DNA of 48,345 bases, taken from positions 1-48,345 of the forward strand of contig JAGOWQ010000010.1 of assembly GCA_018060185.1 (NCBI GenBank), given 5' to 3'. Positions 23,640 through 32,884 of the stretch are shown here, one piece after another. The notes beneath the pieces were generated by a model. The model was not told where the DNA came from. It ran no database searches and saw only the letters and a program-made list of their open reading frames with translations. A program made the position numbers and the translations under genes. Origin of the DNA: Leptotrichiaceae bacterium. GTDB lineage: Bacteria > Fusobacteriota > Fusobacteriia > Fusobacteriales > Leptotrichiaceae. How positions within the stretch are numbered: position 1 is the first letter of the stretch; every line of letters begins with the position of its first letter.

Positions 23640-25046
23640 ATGAAAAAAATATATTTATTTCTGTTTATCATAATTAGTTTCTTAGGTTTTTCAAATAAAG
23701 GAAACTATGATGATACAAAGTTTAGACAAGATTTAATCAATTGGGCTAATTCTAAAATAGGCCAAAGTTATAGTATGAATGATAGGTGGGGAGCAACAAC
23801 ATTTGATTGTTCGAGTTTTATAAGTAGAGGTTTAGGCGCAACCGGAATGACTTCAATATCTGGAAAAAAATCAGATTACGGAACTACTGCAAATGGATTA
23901 TACAAAGCGAGTGGTCAAATTGTAAAAGGAACAGGTACAGCTGGATTAAAAGCAGGAGATATTGCACATTTTTCGCCTTATTCGTCAGGAACAACGGGGC
24001 ATGTTGGAATAATAACAGAAGTTATAGATAGCTGTAGAGTAAGAATGACACATGCTTCAAATAGTAAGCCATATCCAAAGGGTGGGGTAAAAAGCGATAT
24101 AAAAAATTTATGTACAGATAGTCATTACTTGGGAGCAACGAGTGCCTCGCAAGTATTGATAAACAACGGTTATACTCCTGTTAATGCTGACGGTACTGTT
24201 ATTACTCCAGACGGCTCAGCTGTTGGAAGTGGTGCCGGTGGTGATTTAGTTGGTATGGTTGATACAGGCTATATTGTTGATTTTGACGGAATTTTGCAAC
24301 AATATACTGATGTAATAAAAAACGGGCTTAATAATTTAGCTCAAACATTAATTGTTCTTTTGACATATATTGCAATGCTTGATTTTATGTACTTTTACAT
24401 AACAAGTCCAAACAAAGATATAGAATATGTTACTCGTGAATTTGTTGTGAGATTATTTAAGTTTTTCTTTTTCTTACTCATTATACGGAATATAAATAAT
24501 ATCAATGAATTTGCCTATAAAACTTGCTTTGAAATTGCTAAAGTTTTTATAGGAGAACCTAAATATCTATTAAATGATGTTTTTAATTCATATATTGATA
24601 ACTGTAAAGGGCTTCTTGTATTTTTCTCTAAGATTAGCATACTTGATATAGTAACAGGGCAATTGACTTTTAAAATAACAATGATAATAGGTTTTATAAT
24701 AGTTCTGACTGTTATTTTCTGTATGATTATGGGGCAGATAGTTATAAACCTTATGAATTTTATTGTCGGGGTAAATATCAGCTGTATTTTTTTACCTTTT
24801 AGATATAGTAATTATACACAAGGATATTTTCCAGACCCTTTCGGAGTAATGATAACAAATTGTTTAAAATTAGTTGTGAATATAATACTAATATCAATAT
24901 CTTTAAAAATAATAGGAACGAAGGCTATTCCTGATACAACAGTGAATGATTTTGATATAGCAGCCATAATGTGTTTCATTGTTTATTTTGGGATAACTGC
25001 AGTTGTTTTATTTAATGCAAATAAAAAAATAGGGAGTATGATTTAG
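23640..25046 (+). CDS. NlpC/P60-type peptidase fused to a TrbL/VirB6-like membrane domain
   Basis: 468 residues. Signal-like helix 1-18, then an NlpC/P60 domain at about 25-175: catalytic Cys 57 (TFDCSSFISRG), His in GTTGHVGIITEV, and THASNSKPY. A G/A-rich linker (about 185-205) leads to a polytopic part (about 225-468): LNNLAQTLIVLLTYIAMLDF, LFKFFFFLLIIRNINNINEF, TMIIGFIIVLTVIFCMIMGQ. It closely parallels the VirB6 at 21994 in 'I..LT.I...DFM.Y.I.....' Cell-wall cutting is thereby tethered to the channel. Unusual architecture; the open frame is continuous so it is not an annotation join. Confidence 0.78.
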   Translation: MKKIYLFLFIIISFLGFSNKGNYDDTKFRQDLINWANSKIGQSYSMNDRWGATTFDCSSFISRGLGATGMTSISGKKSDYGTTANGLYKASGQIVKGTGTAGLKAGDIAHFSPYSSGTTGHVGIITEVIDSCRVRMTHASNSKPYPKGGVKSDIKNLCTDSHYLGATSASQVLINNGYTPVNADGTVITPDGSAVGSGAGGDLVGMVDTGYIVDFDGILQQYTDVIKNGLNNLAQTLIVLLTYIAMLDFMYFYITSPNKDIEYVTREFVVRLFKFFFFLLIIRNINNINEFAYKTCFEIAKVFIGEPKYLLNDVFNSYIDNCKGLLVFFSKISILDIVTGQLTFKITMIIGFIIVLTVIFCMIMGQIVINLMNFIVGVNISCIFLPFRYSNYTQGYFPDPFGVMITNCLKLVVNIILISISLKIIGTKAIPDTTVNDFDIAAIMCFIVYFGITAVVLFNANKKIGSMI

Positions 25047-25056
25047 AGGTAATAAT

Positions 25057-25506
25057 ATGCAAATAAAAAAAATCAAGCCAATCTTATTGATTTTATTAGT
25101 AGTAATAGTGGCTTCTAATCTTATAATAAATTTTCAGCCAAGTTTACCATTAGGGTTGTATTTGAAAATTCATGGCCGACAATATAAAAAAGGTGATATC
25201 GTTGTATTTTACCTGGATAAAAAATATGATAAATATTATAAAAATAAAAAGTCTATAAAATATCCTATGAAGCGTATAGTTGCTGATAATAAGGATATGA
25301 TAACAGTTAAAAATAATCACATATATGTAAATCAGGAAGATTATGGAGAGATATTAGATTTAGGAACAGAACAACCTGTTTTTAGTATAGAAAAGGACTG
25401 TTTTTTCTTGCTGTCAAAGAAGCCACATAGCTTTGACAGCAGGTACTACGGTCAGGTTTGTAGGAAAGACTTTAAATATAAAGCAAGGTTATTGATTGAA
25501 ATGTAA
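25057..25506 (+). CDS. traF: TraF-like pilin-processing peptidase (S26 family)
   Basis: 149 residues. N-terminal membrane anchor (PILLILLVVIVASNLIINF), then the nucleophile region PSLPLGLYLK (Ser 29), GDIVVFYL, the lysine region YPMKRIVA (Lys 72) and the closing box HSFDSRYYG. These are the signal-peptidase-I motifs in the arrangement of RP4 TraF, which trims and cyclises the TrbC pilin. The VirB2-like pilin at 8520 is the probable substrate. GAGG site. Confidence 0.88.
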   Translation: MQIKKIKPILLILLVVIVASNLIINFQPSLPLGLYLKIHGRQYKKGDIVVFYLDKKYDKYYKNKKSIKYPMKRIVADNKDMITVKNNHIYVNQEDYGEILDLGTEQPVFSIEKDCFFLLSKKPHSFDSRYYGQVCRKDFKYKARLLIEM

Positions 25507-25518
25507 AAAAGGAGAAGT

Positions 25519-25959
25519 ATGGAATCATCAGAAAGAAAAGAGAGAGCAAAGAGATTAATAGGTTATGGTCTTTTTTTTGAAATTGCTGATCTAATGAATG
25601 AAAATACAGAAACTTTAGTTGGTTATCTATTAAATCTTAATAATATCGAAGACAATCATTTAAAATATTTTCATTCTTTAGGTTTTGATGAAACACTTAG
25701 AAGAAATGAAAAAGGACTGAAAACAAAAAATAAAGTAAAATATGAAAAATCAAGGAATCATGAATTGATAAAAAAAGGAGCATTACTTGAAATAGCAGAC
25801 TTTTTTATTGAAAGAGACATACTTAAATATGATAATGAAGTAGTTTTAGGCTATCTTTTGGAATATTCTAAGATGACAAGTAGAGATAAAATAAGTTTTT
25901 ACAATATGGGAAAGGTATTTTTAGAAGAAAGGGAAAAAGTAAAGGAGAAGAAAAAATGA
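25519..25959 (+). CDS. TraD-like conjugal transfer protein with internal duplication
   Basis: 146 residues with two copies of 'R-x-x-x-LI-x-x-GxxxEIAD' (RAKRLIGYGLFFEIADLMNE and RNHELIKKGALLEIADFFIE), each ending in 'VGYLL'. This is the motif of the small TraD/TraC accessory family of mobilisation systems ('R..RLI..G.L.E.AG'), here duplicated. Lysine-rich ends, cytoplasmic. Overlaps virB1 by four bases. Confidence 0.6.
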   Translation: MESSERKERAKRLIGYGLFFEIADLMNENTETLVGYLLNLNNIEDNHLKYFHSLGFDETLRRNEKGLKTKNKVKYEKSRNHELIKKGALLEIADFFIERDILKYDNEVVLGYLLEYSKMTSRDKISFYNMGKVFLEEREKVKEKKK

Positions 25960-26606
25960 TGAAAATATTATTAATGTTATTCTTTATAAGTTTTTTAGGT
26001 ATTTCAGGCGAAAGAGAAATAATTAATTACATGAAAATACATAATCCTAAACTATCTGATAAAGAAGCACAATATATTTATAAAAATGTTGTCTTTTACT
26101 CAAATGAGTATGATTTTGACCCTGTTCTAATATTTTCAGTTATGAAAACAGAAAGTCATTTTAAACACAGTACTGTCTCATCAGCGGGGGCAAAAGGACT
26201 TATGCAATTAATGCCTTTTAATTTTAAAGAGTTTGGAGTTGATAACAGTATACAGGGAAATATAAAAGGCGGTGTAATGCATTTAAAACGAGATTATGAC
26301 AAGACAAGGAATGTCACAAAAACTTTAGTTTGTTATAATGCAGGCTGCGGAAGATTGCAAAATGACAATTGGTTAAAAATAAGAGAGACAACAGGCTATA
26401 TTACAAAAATAAATGATGTTTACCCGGAAATAAAGAAGTTATATTATTCTAATTCTAAAAACAAGAAAAAGTATGAAATACAAGAATTTGAAGACTTTGA
26501 CACAGGAGAGAATACACAAGTAGTACAAAAAACAAAAGAAGAACTAAAAAGAGAAAAGTTTCTGAAAAATAAAATTCGTTATGAAAGAAAGGAACTGCAG
26601 GAGTGA
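25956..26606 (+). CDS. virB1: VirB1-like lytic transglycosylase
   Basis: 216 residues. Signal peptide (KILLMLFFISFLGISG), SLT domain with catalytic Glu at about 66 in FSVMKTESHFKHSTVSSAGA, KGLMQLMPFNFK and CYNAGCGRLQN. Cuts glycan strands to let the apparatus pass. A charged C-terminal tail (about 165-216). It overlaps its neighbours by four bases on each side, so translation is coupled. Confidence 0.9.
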   Translation: MMKILLMLFFISFLGISGEREIINYMKIHNPKLSDKEAQYIYKNVVFYSNEYDFDPVLIFSVMKTESHFKHSTVSSAGAKGLMQLMPFNFKEFGVDNSIQGNIKGGVMHLKRDYDKTRNVTKTLVCYNAGCGRLQNDNWLKIRETTGYITKINDVYPEIKKLYYSNSKNKKKYEIQEFEDFDTGENTQVVQKTKEELKREKFLKNKIRYERKELQE

Positions 26607-27166
26607 AAAAAATATGTATATTTATTTTAATAATTTTTAGTGTTAATAGCTTTTCTTATGGAGAAATTTCGTTTAAAAAACAGAGGGAAAAAGAAGTTAA
26701 GGAAGCTGAGGAAAGAAAAACTCAAACTTTGGAATCTAATTCTGCAGATGAAAAAATAGTAACTAAAAATACAGCTAAAACAGGCAAAGAAAGATATTAT
26801 AGAAAGGCTATTTTAGATACTGCATTCACTCAAATGGGAGTTCCTTATATTTATGGAGCGAATGGTGGCGGAGCATATGATTGTTCTAGTTTTGTTCAAT
26901 ATGTGTATAAAAAATCTATCAATATTACTTTGCCTAGAGTTTCTTATGAACAGGCCAGTTTTGGACAAAAAGCGTCAATTAAACAATTAAGAGCAGGTGA
27001 TTTAGTTGCCTTTGATACCTTGAATAAAGGGCGAATATCACACATAGGAATTTATATAGGAAATAATCAATTTATACATGCTAGCTCTGGTTATAAAAAA
27101 GTTGTTGTTTCTGAGTTAGACGGTTATTATGCAAAAAAATTTAAGTATGGGGTAAAAATTTTATGA
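26603..27166 (+). CDS. NlpC/P60 peptidoglycan endopeptidase
   Basis: 187 residues starting at GTG 26603 that overlaps the virB1 stop; CAGGAG site. Signal peptide, a charged linker (about 25-60), then NlpC/P60: Cys 94 in YDCSSFVQYVYKKS, LPRVSYEQASFGQ, RAGDLVAFDT, SHIGIYIGNNQFIHAS. All three catalytic elements are present. With virB1 and the fused peptidase at 23640 it gives the system three wall hydrolases, one glycosidase and two peptidases. Confidence 0.9.
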   Translation: MKKICIFILIIFSVNSFSYGEISFKKQREKEVKEAEERKTQTLESNSADEKIVTKNTAKTGKERYYRKAILDTAFTQMGVPYIYGANGGGAYDCSSFVQYVYKKSINITLPRVSYEQASFGQKASIKQLRAGDLVAFDTLNKGRISHIGIYIGNNQFIHASSGYKKVVVSELDGYYAKKFKYGVKIL

Positions 27167-27978
27167 AATTAGAAATTGAGAAAATGGAAGTAACTAAAGA
27201 AGAATTTCTAAATGTTTTTTCTAACTTTGAAAAGGTTATATTTCAAGCAGAAGACAAAGAAAAGATAAGTAAAACTCTTATTATAAATTTTGAGGAAATG
27301 AGTATTTCAGAGGAAGAAAAGGAACAGAAATTTAAAGAAATTTTTCCAAATCATTGTATAAGTATAAAAACTGGAAAAGACTATATTATAGGGTTTTCAG
27401 AAGAAGATGAAACAATAGATGAATTGGTCGAAAACTTTAGAGATTCTTTTAAAAAAACTGATGAAGCTGCCGGAGAAGAAGAAAAGATAGAAGATATCAA
27501 TGATATAGAAAAAGTGTTTGAAGAAAGGCAGCTAGGAAGTAAAATAGCAATAATTATAAAAAATGAAGAATTAGTAACTAAAATAAAAGAACATTGCGAA
27601 AATATTAATCAGTATACATATATTTTAAAAAACAATATAAATTTCATGACTTTCTATTACATAAAAATAATTCAAAATAAGTCTATGAACTATGATAATT
27701 ATGAAAAGATTTATGAATGGTATAAAAATTTATCTGAAACTAAAATAAAAGTTAAAGAATATAACATAAATTATTCTGTGATATCAGAAAACTCTTTTTT
27801 AAATCAAAAGTCAGAATATGCAAAATTAGAAAGTCTTCTGGACAGTTTATTTAAATTTTTTTCAAGAAATAAATATCTGTATGAAGAATTTAAGAAAAAG
27901 GAAAAGGAATTCAATTATGGGTTGTTGAATCCAATAAAAGAAGATAAAATTTTTGATTTTTTAGAAAGGAAAAAGTAA
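27163..27978 (+). CDS. Hypothetical cytoplasmic protein of the transfer operon
   Basis: 271 residues, acidic, no membrane segment. N-terminal alpha/beta part (MEVTKEEFLNVFSNFEKVIF), an E-rich hinge (about 105-120) and a helical C-terminal half (YDNYEKIYEWYKNLSETKIK). It overlaps both neighbours by 1-4 bases. No family recognised. Confidence 0.55.
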   Translation: MKLEIEKMEVTKEEFLNVFSNFEKVIFQAEDKEKISKTLIINFEEMSISEEEKEQKFKEIFPNHCISIKTGKDYIIGFSEEDETIDELVENFRDSFKKTDEAAGEEEKIEDINDIEKVFEERQLGSKIAIIIKNEELVTKIKEHCENINQYTYILKNNINFMTFYYIKIIQNKSMNYDNYEKIYEWYKNLSETKIKVKEYNINYSVISENSFLNQKSEYAKLESLLDSLFKFFSRNKYLYEEFKKKEKEFNYGLLNPIKEDKIFDFLERKK

Positions 27979-28406
27979 TGGAAAAAGTAATTGTGATTAT
28001 TAGTTTAATAATATTACTGCTATTAGGGATTAAACATATAATAGACCAATATAAGTATAATCCTAATATTTCAAGAGTATTAGGGATATTTACTGTAGGG
28101 TATTCAGTACTAGGGTACTTATTAATGAAAAGATATGACAATTTAAGTTTAAATACGAAATTAAATCTGTTATCGGTAATAATTGTCTTCTTGTGTTTAT
28201 ATTTTCTATTTATAGGATCAGGAAAAAAAGAGGACGGGGAAAATATAAATGAAATAATAGATAACAAAACATCTAATAAAGAATTATTTTGGGCGGTAGT
28301 CAACTATAGCTCAAAAAATCAATCTCAAATATTGGAAAATAAAGGTTTTATAATCTGCTTACTATTAGGAGTAGTGCTAGAAATAATAAAGTATTTTATA
28401 AAATAA
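27978..28406 (+). CDS. Hypothetical membrane protein, last gene of the transfer operon
   Basis: 142 residues: N-terminal helix (VIVIISLIILLLLGIKHII), a second and third hydrophobic segment (ILGIFTVGYSVLGYLLM; LLSVIIVFLCLYFLFIG) and a C-terminal helix (GFIICLLLGVVLEIIKYFI). Starts on the last base of the previous gene. Four-helix topology; possibly an entry-exclusion or accessory membrane protein, without motif support. Confidence 0.55.
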   Translation: MEKVIVIISLIILLLLGIKHIIDQYKYNPNISRVLGIFTVGYSVLGYLLMKRYDNLSLNTKLNLLSVIIVFLCLYFLFIGSGKKEDGENINEIIDNKTSNKELFWAVVNYSSKNQSQILENKGFIICLLLGVVLEIIKYFIK

Positions 28407-28632
28407 AGCCCCAATGTAAAATTACAAAGGGGCAAAATCGATTTAAATAAAAAACTATGTTAATTATATCAAAAATATTATAAATTGCAAAGAGTTTAGA
28501 AAATTAATCTTTCGCAAGCTTGCGAAAGTATAAAGAAAGAATAATATAGACTGTTCTGTACTAAACTCGTACAGCCAATCGAAAAATATTTTAAGTAAAA
28601 TTTTTTCCGATTAAATTAAATAAGGAGAAAAT
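28407..28632 (+). promoter_or_regulatory. Leader region: hairpins and palindrome site 2
   Basis: GCCCC/GGGGC stem (28409-28433) with an inner TGTAA/TTACA stem ends the transfer operon without a strong U-run. Palindrome site 2 is at 28509-28528. Two further hairpins follow: TGTAC/GTACA at about 28557-28573 and AATCG-AAAAA/TTTTTCCGATT at about 28577-28616, the latter with one bulge, just before the ribosome site of the next gene. Some leader control is suggested. Confidence 0.5.
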
Positions 28633-29916
28633 ATGGACGACTTACAAAAAAATTATAGAAGGAAATTTTTTTCAAGTATACCAAAAGAATTAGCAATTCA
28701 CAAGAAAGTTATAAGAAATTTAGAAAAAAAGTTTTTTGTTTCTTATGCTAGTAACGGAATATCTGTTTATGTACTTGAATTAAATGAAAATGAGATAGAA
28801 TGGACTAAAAACTCAAAGTTTATGGAAGAAAACAATTTGTTGAAAGAACTTGAAAATAAAAATATCATGATTGTGAGTATATGGAATAGGACAATACTCT
28901 GTAAAACATATAAGTATTTCTATTTAAAGTTTAAAAATGGGAGTATAGATACTGAATATTCACGAGGACAAGAATTTATAGAATTTATTGACCTTTATAA
29001 TATTAAATTTTGTGAAAGAAAATATGCACCTTATCCGTTACAATTAAAATCAATATATAAAATGTATCCGAGTTTAAGAGAATATGTAAAGGAGTATCTC
29101 AAGGCTTTATCAGAAACAAATATTTTTATAAAGGACTTGGTAAAAGATTTAGAAAAGAATAGTCATTCTTTAATGGCACCAATAGATTTTTCATTATTGG
29201 AAATAGCTAAAAATAAAAAACACTTATTAGAAATAAAAACAAAAACTAAATTAACACCTATATATAATCGAATATCATTGAATCATGCTTATTCAGTTAT
29301 TAAAGCAAAAAAATATATAAATGAAAATGAACTAAATAAATTACTTGTTTTAGATAGTGATATTTATAGCACTTCTATCATTTATGAAAAACTTAGAATA
29401 GCTGAATTTTTTTCAAAATATTTTTCTAATAGATTTAATATAGTAAATAGTGGTCATTTTTCTAATATTATGTATGATTTTATTGATTTTCACAAAAAAT
29501 TAAAAATTAAAATAAATTTGAATATAAAATCATATAATCGATTTCTTGATATTCATGATGATCTTGCAAAAAAAATGATATCGAAAACAAATAAAATTGT
29601 AATCAAAAAGAATAATCCATTTTTACAATTGAAATTACCTCATGAATTTGAACTGATTGATAATATTGAAAGATTATATGATGAAGGAGTAGTCAATAAA
29701 AATTGTGTTTTTACATATCTTGATAAAATAAATAAAGAAAAATGTGTTATTTATTCAACTATGTGGAGAAAGAAAAAATATACCATAGAATTTGCAATTT
29801 CCCAAAAAAAATTTATATTACAACAAATAAGCGGGTTTAGAAATTCGCCTGCTCCAAAAACATTGAAAAATAAAATAAATAAATTACTGGAAAATCAAAA
29901 AGTCAAATCCGCATAA
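28633..29916 (+). CDS. PcfJ-like protein
   Basis: 427 residues. The C-terminal ~100 residues (FELIDNIERLYDEGVVNKNC, YLDKINKEKCVIYSTMWRKK, KYTIEF, FILQQISGFRNSPAPKTLKN) match the order of PcfJ-family features (C-V…Y, C-I…R, Y-T-x-E, Q-x-x-G-x-x-N), although the usual LHHC is reduced to 'KNC'. PcfJ proteins occur on Gram-positive conjugative plasmids such as pCF10 and are of unclear biochemical role. The N-terminal part is helical. AAGGAG site; 14 bases before topB. Confidence 0.6.
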   Translation: MDDLQKNYRRKFFSSIPKELAIHKKVIRNLEKKFFVSYASNGISVYVLELNENEIEWTKNSKFMEENNLLKELENKNIMIVSIWNRTILCKTYKYFYLKFKNGSIDTEYSRGQEFIEFIDLYNIKFCERKYAPYPLQLKSIYKMYPSLREYVKEYLKALSETNIFIKDLVKDLEKNSHSLMAPIDFSLLEIAKNKKHLLEIKTKTKLTPIYNRISLNHAYSVIKAKKYINENELNKLLVLDSDIYSTSIIYEKLRIAEFFSKYFSNRFNIVNSGHFSNIMYDFIDFHKKLKIKINLNIKSYNRFLDIHDDLAKKMISKTNKIVIKKNNPFLQLKLPHEFELIDNIERLYDEGVVNKNCVFTYLDKINKEKCVIYSTMWRKKKYTIEFAISQKKFILQQISGFRNSPAPKTLKNKINKLLENQKVKSA

Positions 29917-29930
29917 GATAAGGAGAAAAT

Positions 29931-32231
29931 ATGAAATTAATTATAGCAGAAAAATATAATGTTGCAACAGCAATTGCTACTGCAATAGACGGAGTTCAAG
30001 AATCTAAAGACGGGTATGTAAAAAAAGGAGATTATTATATAACATGGGCTTCGGGGCATTTACTAGGATTAAAAGAACCGGAAGATTATGACCCCAAATT
30101 TAAAAAATGGAATATCCAAGACTTACCTTTCAATTTTCCTAACTGGGAATTGAAGCCTATAAATGCAAGTTCTAAGAAACAATTGAATATTATAAAAGAT
30201 CTTCTGAAAGAATGTTCCAGTGTTATTCATGCATGTGATCCTGATGATGAAGGTCAACTGATTGGTACTGAAATCTTATTATATATCAATTGTAAACTAC
30301 CTGTAGAAAGAATGCTGATAAATGACAACAATACTGAATATATAAGAAAGTTATTTACTAAATTAGAAGATAACAGAAAATATGAAAGTTTAGGGATAAG
30401 TGCGGCGGCACGAAGAATAGCAGACGCAATTATCGGGATAAACTTATCAAGATTTTACAGTTGTAAATCTTCAAAAACTCTGCACGTAGGGAGAGTTAAA
30501 GCCCCTACGCTTGGTTTAGTAGTTAATAGAGATTATGCAATAGAAAACCATATAAAACAGTTACATTATATTCTTATGATAATAGCAAATAATAACGATA
30601 AAGATAATAATATTACTTTTACTTTTCAAAAAAATAAGAATACACCTGTTAATGAAGATAAACTCATAATAGATTTAGATTATATTGAAAATATACAAGC
30701 TGAAATCGCAAATATTAAAGACTATAAAGTTAATGTTACATCAAAAATATTAACTAGAAATCCGCCTTTAGTTTTCAATATTGATAAACTACAGGCTTAT
30801 TGTAATAATAAATTTTCTTATACCGCCCAGGAAGTATTAGAAATAACACAAATATTGCAGGCAACATATAAAATAATTACATATAACAGATCAGATAGTC
30901 AGTATTTAAATGAGGAACATTTTAAAGAAGCACCACAATTAATAGAAATTATCAAAGAAAATTTAGGGTTATCACTTGATAATATTGATACTAATAGAAA
31001 ATCAAAGGTTTTCGATAGTTCAAAAGTGACTGCACACCATGGAATAATACCAACACACACGAAATTTGATCTGTCAAAATTAAATGAAAAAGAAAGAAAC
31101 ATTTATCAGGTTATAGCTGAATTTTATTTAGTACAATTTATGCCGCCAGAAAAATTGAAAGAAACGACAGGTATTTTCATGGTAAAAGATCATGAATTTA
31201 AAACTACAGGTAGAGTTGTCCAAGATTTTGGATATAAAAAATTTCTCAATAGCTTAGATGAAGAAAAAGAAAATGAAGAAATAAGCAATATTTCTAAATT
31301 TGAAGACGGAATTTATGATTTTGTAAATTTTGCTACACCAATAGATAAAAGAGAAACAAAACCTCCAAAACCATATACCGAAGCTACACTGATAGGAGAT
31401 ATGACAAGTATTGCTAAGTATGTCAAAAAGCCTGAACTTAAAGAAACTCTTTTGAGAAAGGATAAAGACAAAGAAGGAGCAAAAGGAAGTATAGGAACAC
31501 CTGCAACAAGGGCAAGTACAGTTGAAGATTTAATAAAAGAAGGATATTTAGAAAGAAAAGGAAAACAGATAAGAGCAACAGAAAAAGGCAAGAATTTTTA
31601 TAATAATGTTTTACCTGATGAAATAAAAACTGCGGATTTAACGGCTTTATGGTGGTTAATTCAGGAAGAAATAATTGCAGGAACAAAAACAATTACAGAT
31701 TTGACAGATAGTGTATATCAATCAGTTGTACACGCTATGGAAATAAATAAAGATATAAAAATAAGACATAAAGATGACATAATCTGCCCTAAATGTAATG
31801 ACGGATTTTTAAAAAATATAAAAACATCTAAACATAATTTTTGGGCTTGTTCAGAAGAGAAATGTAACTCTACTTTCAATGACAATAAAGGAAAACCTGA
31901 CTTTACTGAAAAGAAGCCTGCTGAAAAATCAGAAATACCTTGTCCTAAAGACGGCGGTATTTTATATAAAAATTCAGGGGAGTATGGCGATTATTGGAGA
32001 TGTGGAACTTGTAAAGTAACTTACAAAGATAGAAATGGAACACCAGATTTATCGCCTAAAAAGGAATTGAAAAAATCCGGGTATAAATGCGATTGTGGAG
32101 CAGAACTTATTGAGAGACCAGGGAAAAAAGACCCAAAAAAAGTATGGTATGGCTGTTCAGACTATCCAAAATGCAAAAATATATATTTTCCGCAAAATGA
32201 TGGCAGCTTAAAAAAGGCAGGGAACAAATAA
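29931..32231 (+). CDS. topB: Type IA DNA topoisomerase (topoisomerase III-like)
   Basis: 766 residues. Toprim domain at the start (MKLIIAEKYNVATAIATAID) with ACDPDDEGQLIG as acidic triad, conserved AAARRIADAIIGINLSRFYS and LHVGRVKAPTLGLVVNRD, and the active tyrosine in ITYNRSDSQYL at about 319. The C-terminal 150 residues carry cysteine pairs for three zinc ribbons (CPKC…C…C; CPKD…CGTC; CDCG…C…C). Plasmid-borne type IA topoisomerases resolve replication or transfer intermediates. AAGGAG site. Confidence 0.92.
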   Translation: MKLIIAEKYNVATAIATAIDGVQESKDGYVKKGDYYITWASGHLLGLKEPEDYDPKFKKWNIQDLPFNFPNWELKPINASSKKQLNIIKDLLKECSSVIHACDPDDEGQLIGTEILLYINCKLPVERMLINDNNTEYIRKLFTKLEDNRKYESLGISAAARRIADAIIGINLSRFYSCKSSKTLHVGRVKAPTLGLVVNRDYAIENHIKQLHYILMIIANNNDKDNNITFTFQKNKNTPVNEDKLIIDLDYIENIQAEIANIKDYKVNVTSKILTRNPPLVFNIDKLQAYCNNKFSYTAQEVLEITQILQATYKIITYNRSDSQYLNEEHFKEAPQLIEIIKENLGLSLDNIDTNRKSKVFDSSKVTAHHGIIPTHTKFDLSKLNEKERNIYQVIAEFYLVQFMPPEKLKETTGIFMVKDHEFKTTGRVVQDFGYKKFLNSLDEEKENEEISNISKFEDGIYDFVNFATPIDKRETKPPKPYTEATLIGDMTSIAKYVKKPELKETLLRKDKDKEGAKGSIGTPATRASTVEDLIKEGYLERKGKQIRATEKGKNFYNNVLPDEIKTADLTALWWLIQEEIIAGTKTITDLTDSVYQSVVHAMEINKDIKIRHKDDIICPKCNDGFLKNIKTSKHNFWACSEEKCNSTFNDNKGKPDFTEKKPAEKSEIPCPKDGGILYKNSGEYGDYWRCGTCKVTYKDRNGTPDLSPKKELKKSGYKCDCGAELIERPGKKDPKKVWYGCSDYPKCKNIYFPQNDGSLKKAGNK

Positions 32232-32239
32232 TATGACAT

Positions 32240-32270
32240 GGACTAAGAAGATTTTATATTTTCTTAGTCC
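32240..32270 (+). terminator. Hairpin after topB
   Basis: GGACTAAGAA (32240-32249) and TTCTTAGTCC (32261-32270) pair perfectly; no strong U-run follows (TATAAAA), so termination efficiency is uncertain. Confidence 0.5.
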
Positions 32271-32275
32271 TATAA

Positions 32276-32386
32276 AATGACTTTTATATAAAATAAGATT
32301 AAATAAAAAAATACTGCAGGAGAAAAAATTCTTGTTCCTGGATGCAGCTGGCCAACATGGTCAAGATACTATAAATATTGACCTAA
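32276..32386 (-). repeat. Dispersed intergenic repeat, copy 3 (inverted)
   Basis: Its reverse complement contains AATATTTATAGTATCTTGAC, GGCCAGCTGCATCC, CAAGAATTTTTTC and AATCTTATTTTATATAAAAG, the words of copies 1 and 2 in the same order. On this strand CTGCAGGAGAAAA (32314-32326) is also found in the complement of the 40-bp tandem repeats at 35431. The 32232-32520 gap holds this repeat and the hairpin after topB. Confidence 0.6.
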
Positions 32387-32520
32387 TGTTTTTGATTTAA
32401 TTTTCAAAGAATTCATTAAATCAAAATCTGATAGCATTTTTTATTTAAAATTAAATTAATGACATCAGATGTAATAAGAGAAAGAACTAACAAAATAAAA
32501 TTTATAGAGGGGTGTTATTT

Positions 32521-32820
32521 GTGAAAATAAAATTTACTAAATCGAAACAATTTGTAAATGAGCTGTTAGATTTTAAAGAGAAAAAAACAGATATTTATAA
32601 ATCAATCCAAATAGTACTTGAAATAGATATAACAAAGTATGGTACATCTTATGACTGCCAAATGATAGCGGAAATATGCAGAAATAAAAACAAAGAACTA
32701 CTTTATGTAGTATATACTGTAAAAAAAATTAGTGAAAGCACAATAAATATATGCCTTGAGAGGTTTGGAAATAAGCGAGAGTATAAAAATAGTTTTGAAA
32801 TAAAACAAAAGAAATTATGA
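32521..32820 (+). CDS. Hypothetical small protein
   Basis: 99 residues from GTG 32521 (AGAGGGGTG site); an in-frame GTG at 32512 lies inside that site. KIKFTKSKQFVNELLDFKEK, then IQIVLEIDITKYGTSYDCQM and LLYVVYTVKKISESTINICL suggest an alpha/beta fold. No membrane segment, no recognised family. It precedes the large structured non-coding region. Confidence 0.55.
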   Translation: MKIKFTKSKQFVNELLDFKEKKTDIYKSIQIVLEIDITKYGTSYDCQMIAEICRNKNKELLYVVYTVKKISESTINICLERFGNKREYKNSFEIKQKKL

Positions 32821-32884
32821 AAGATAAAAAAGTAATAACAGTTAATACCTTTACTACAATTAAATATCTTCATAGTGAGACAAC

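Noticed and set aside
31313..31692. Minus-strand frames inside topB
   Set aside because: Shadows of a well-supported gene with no independent signals.
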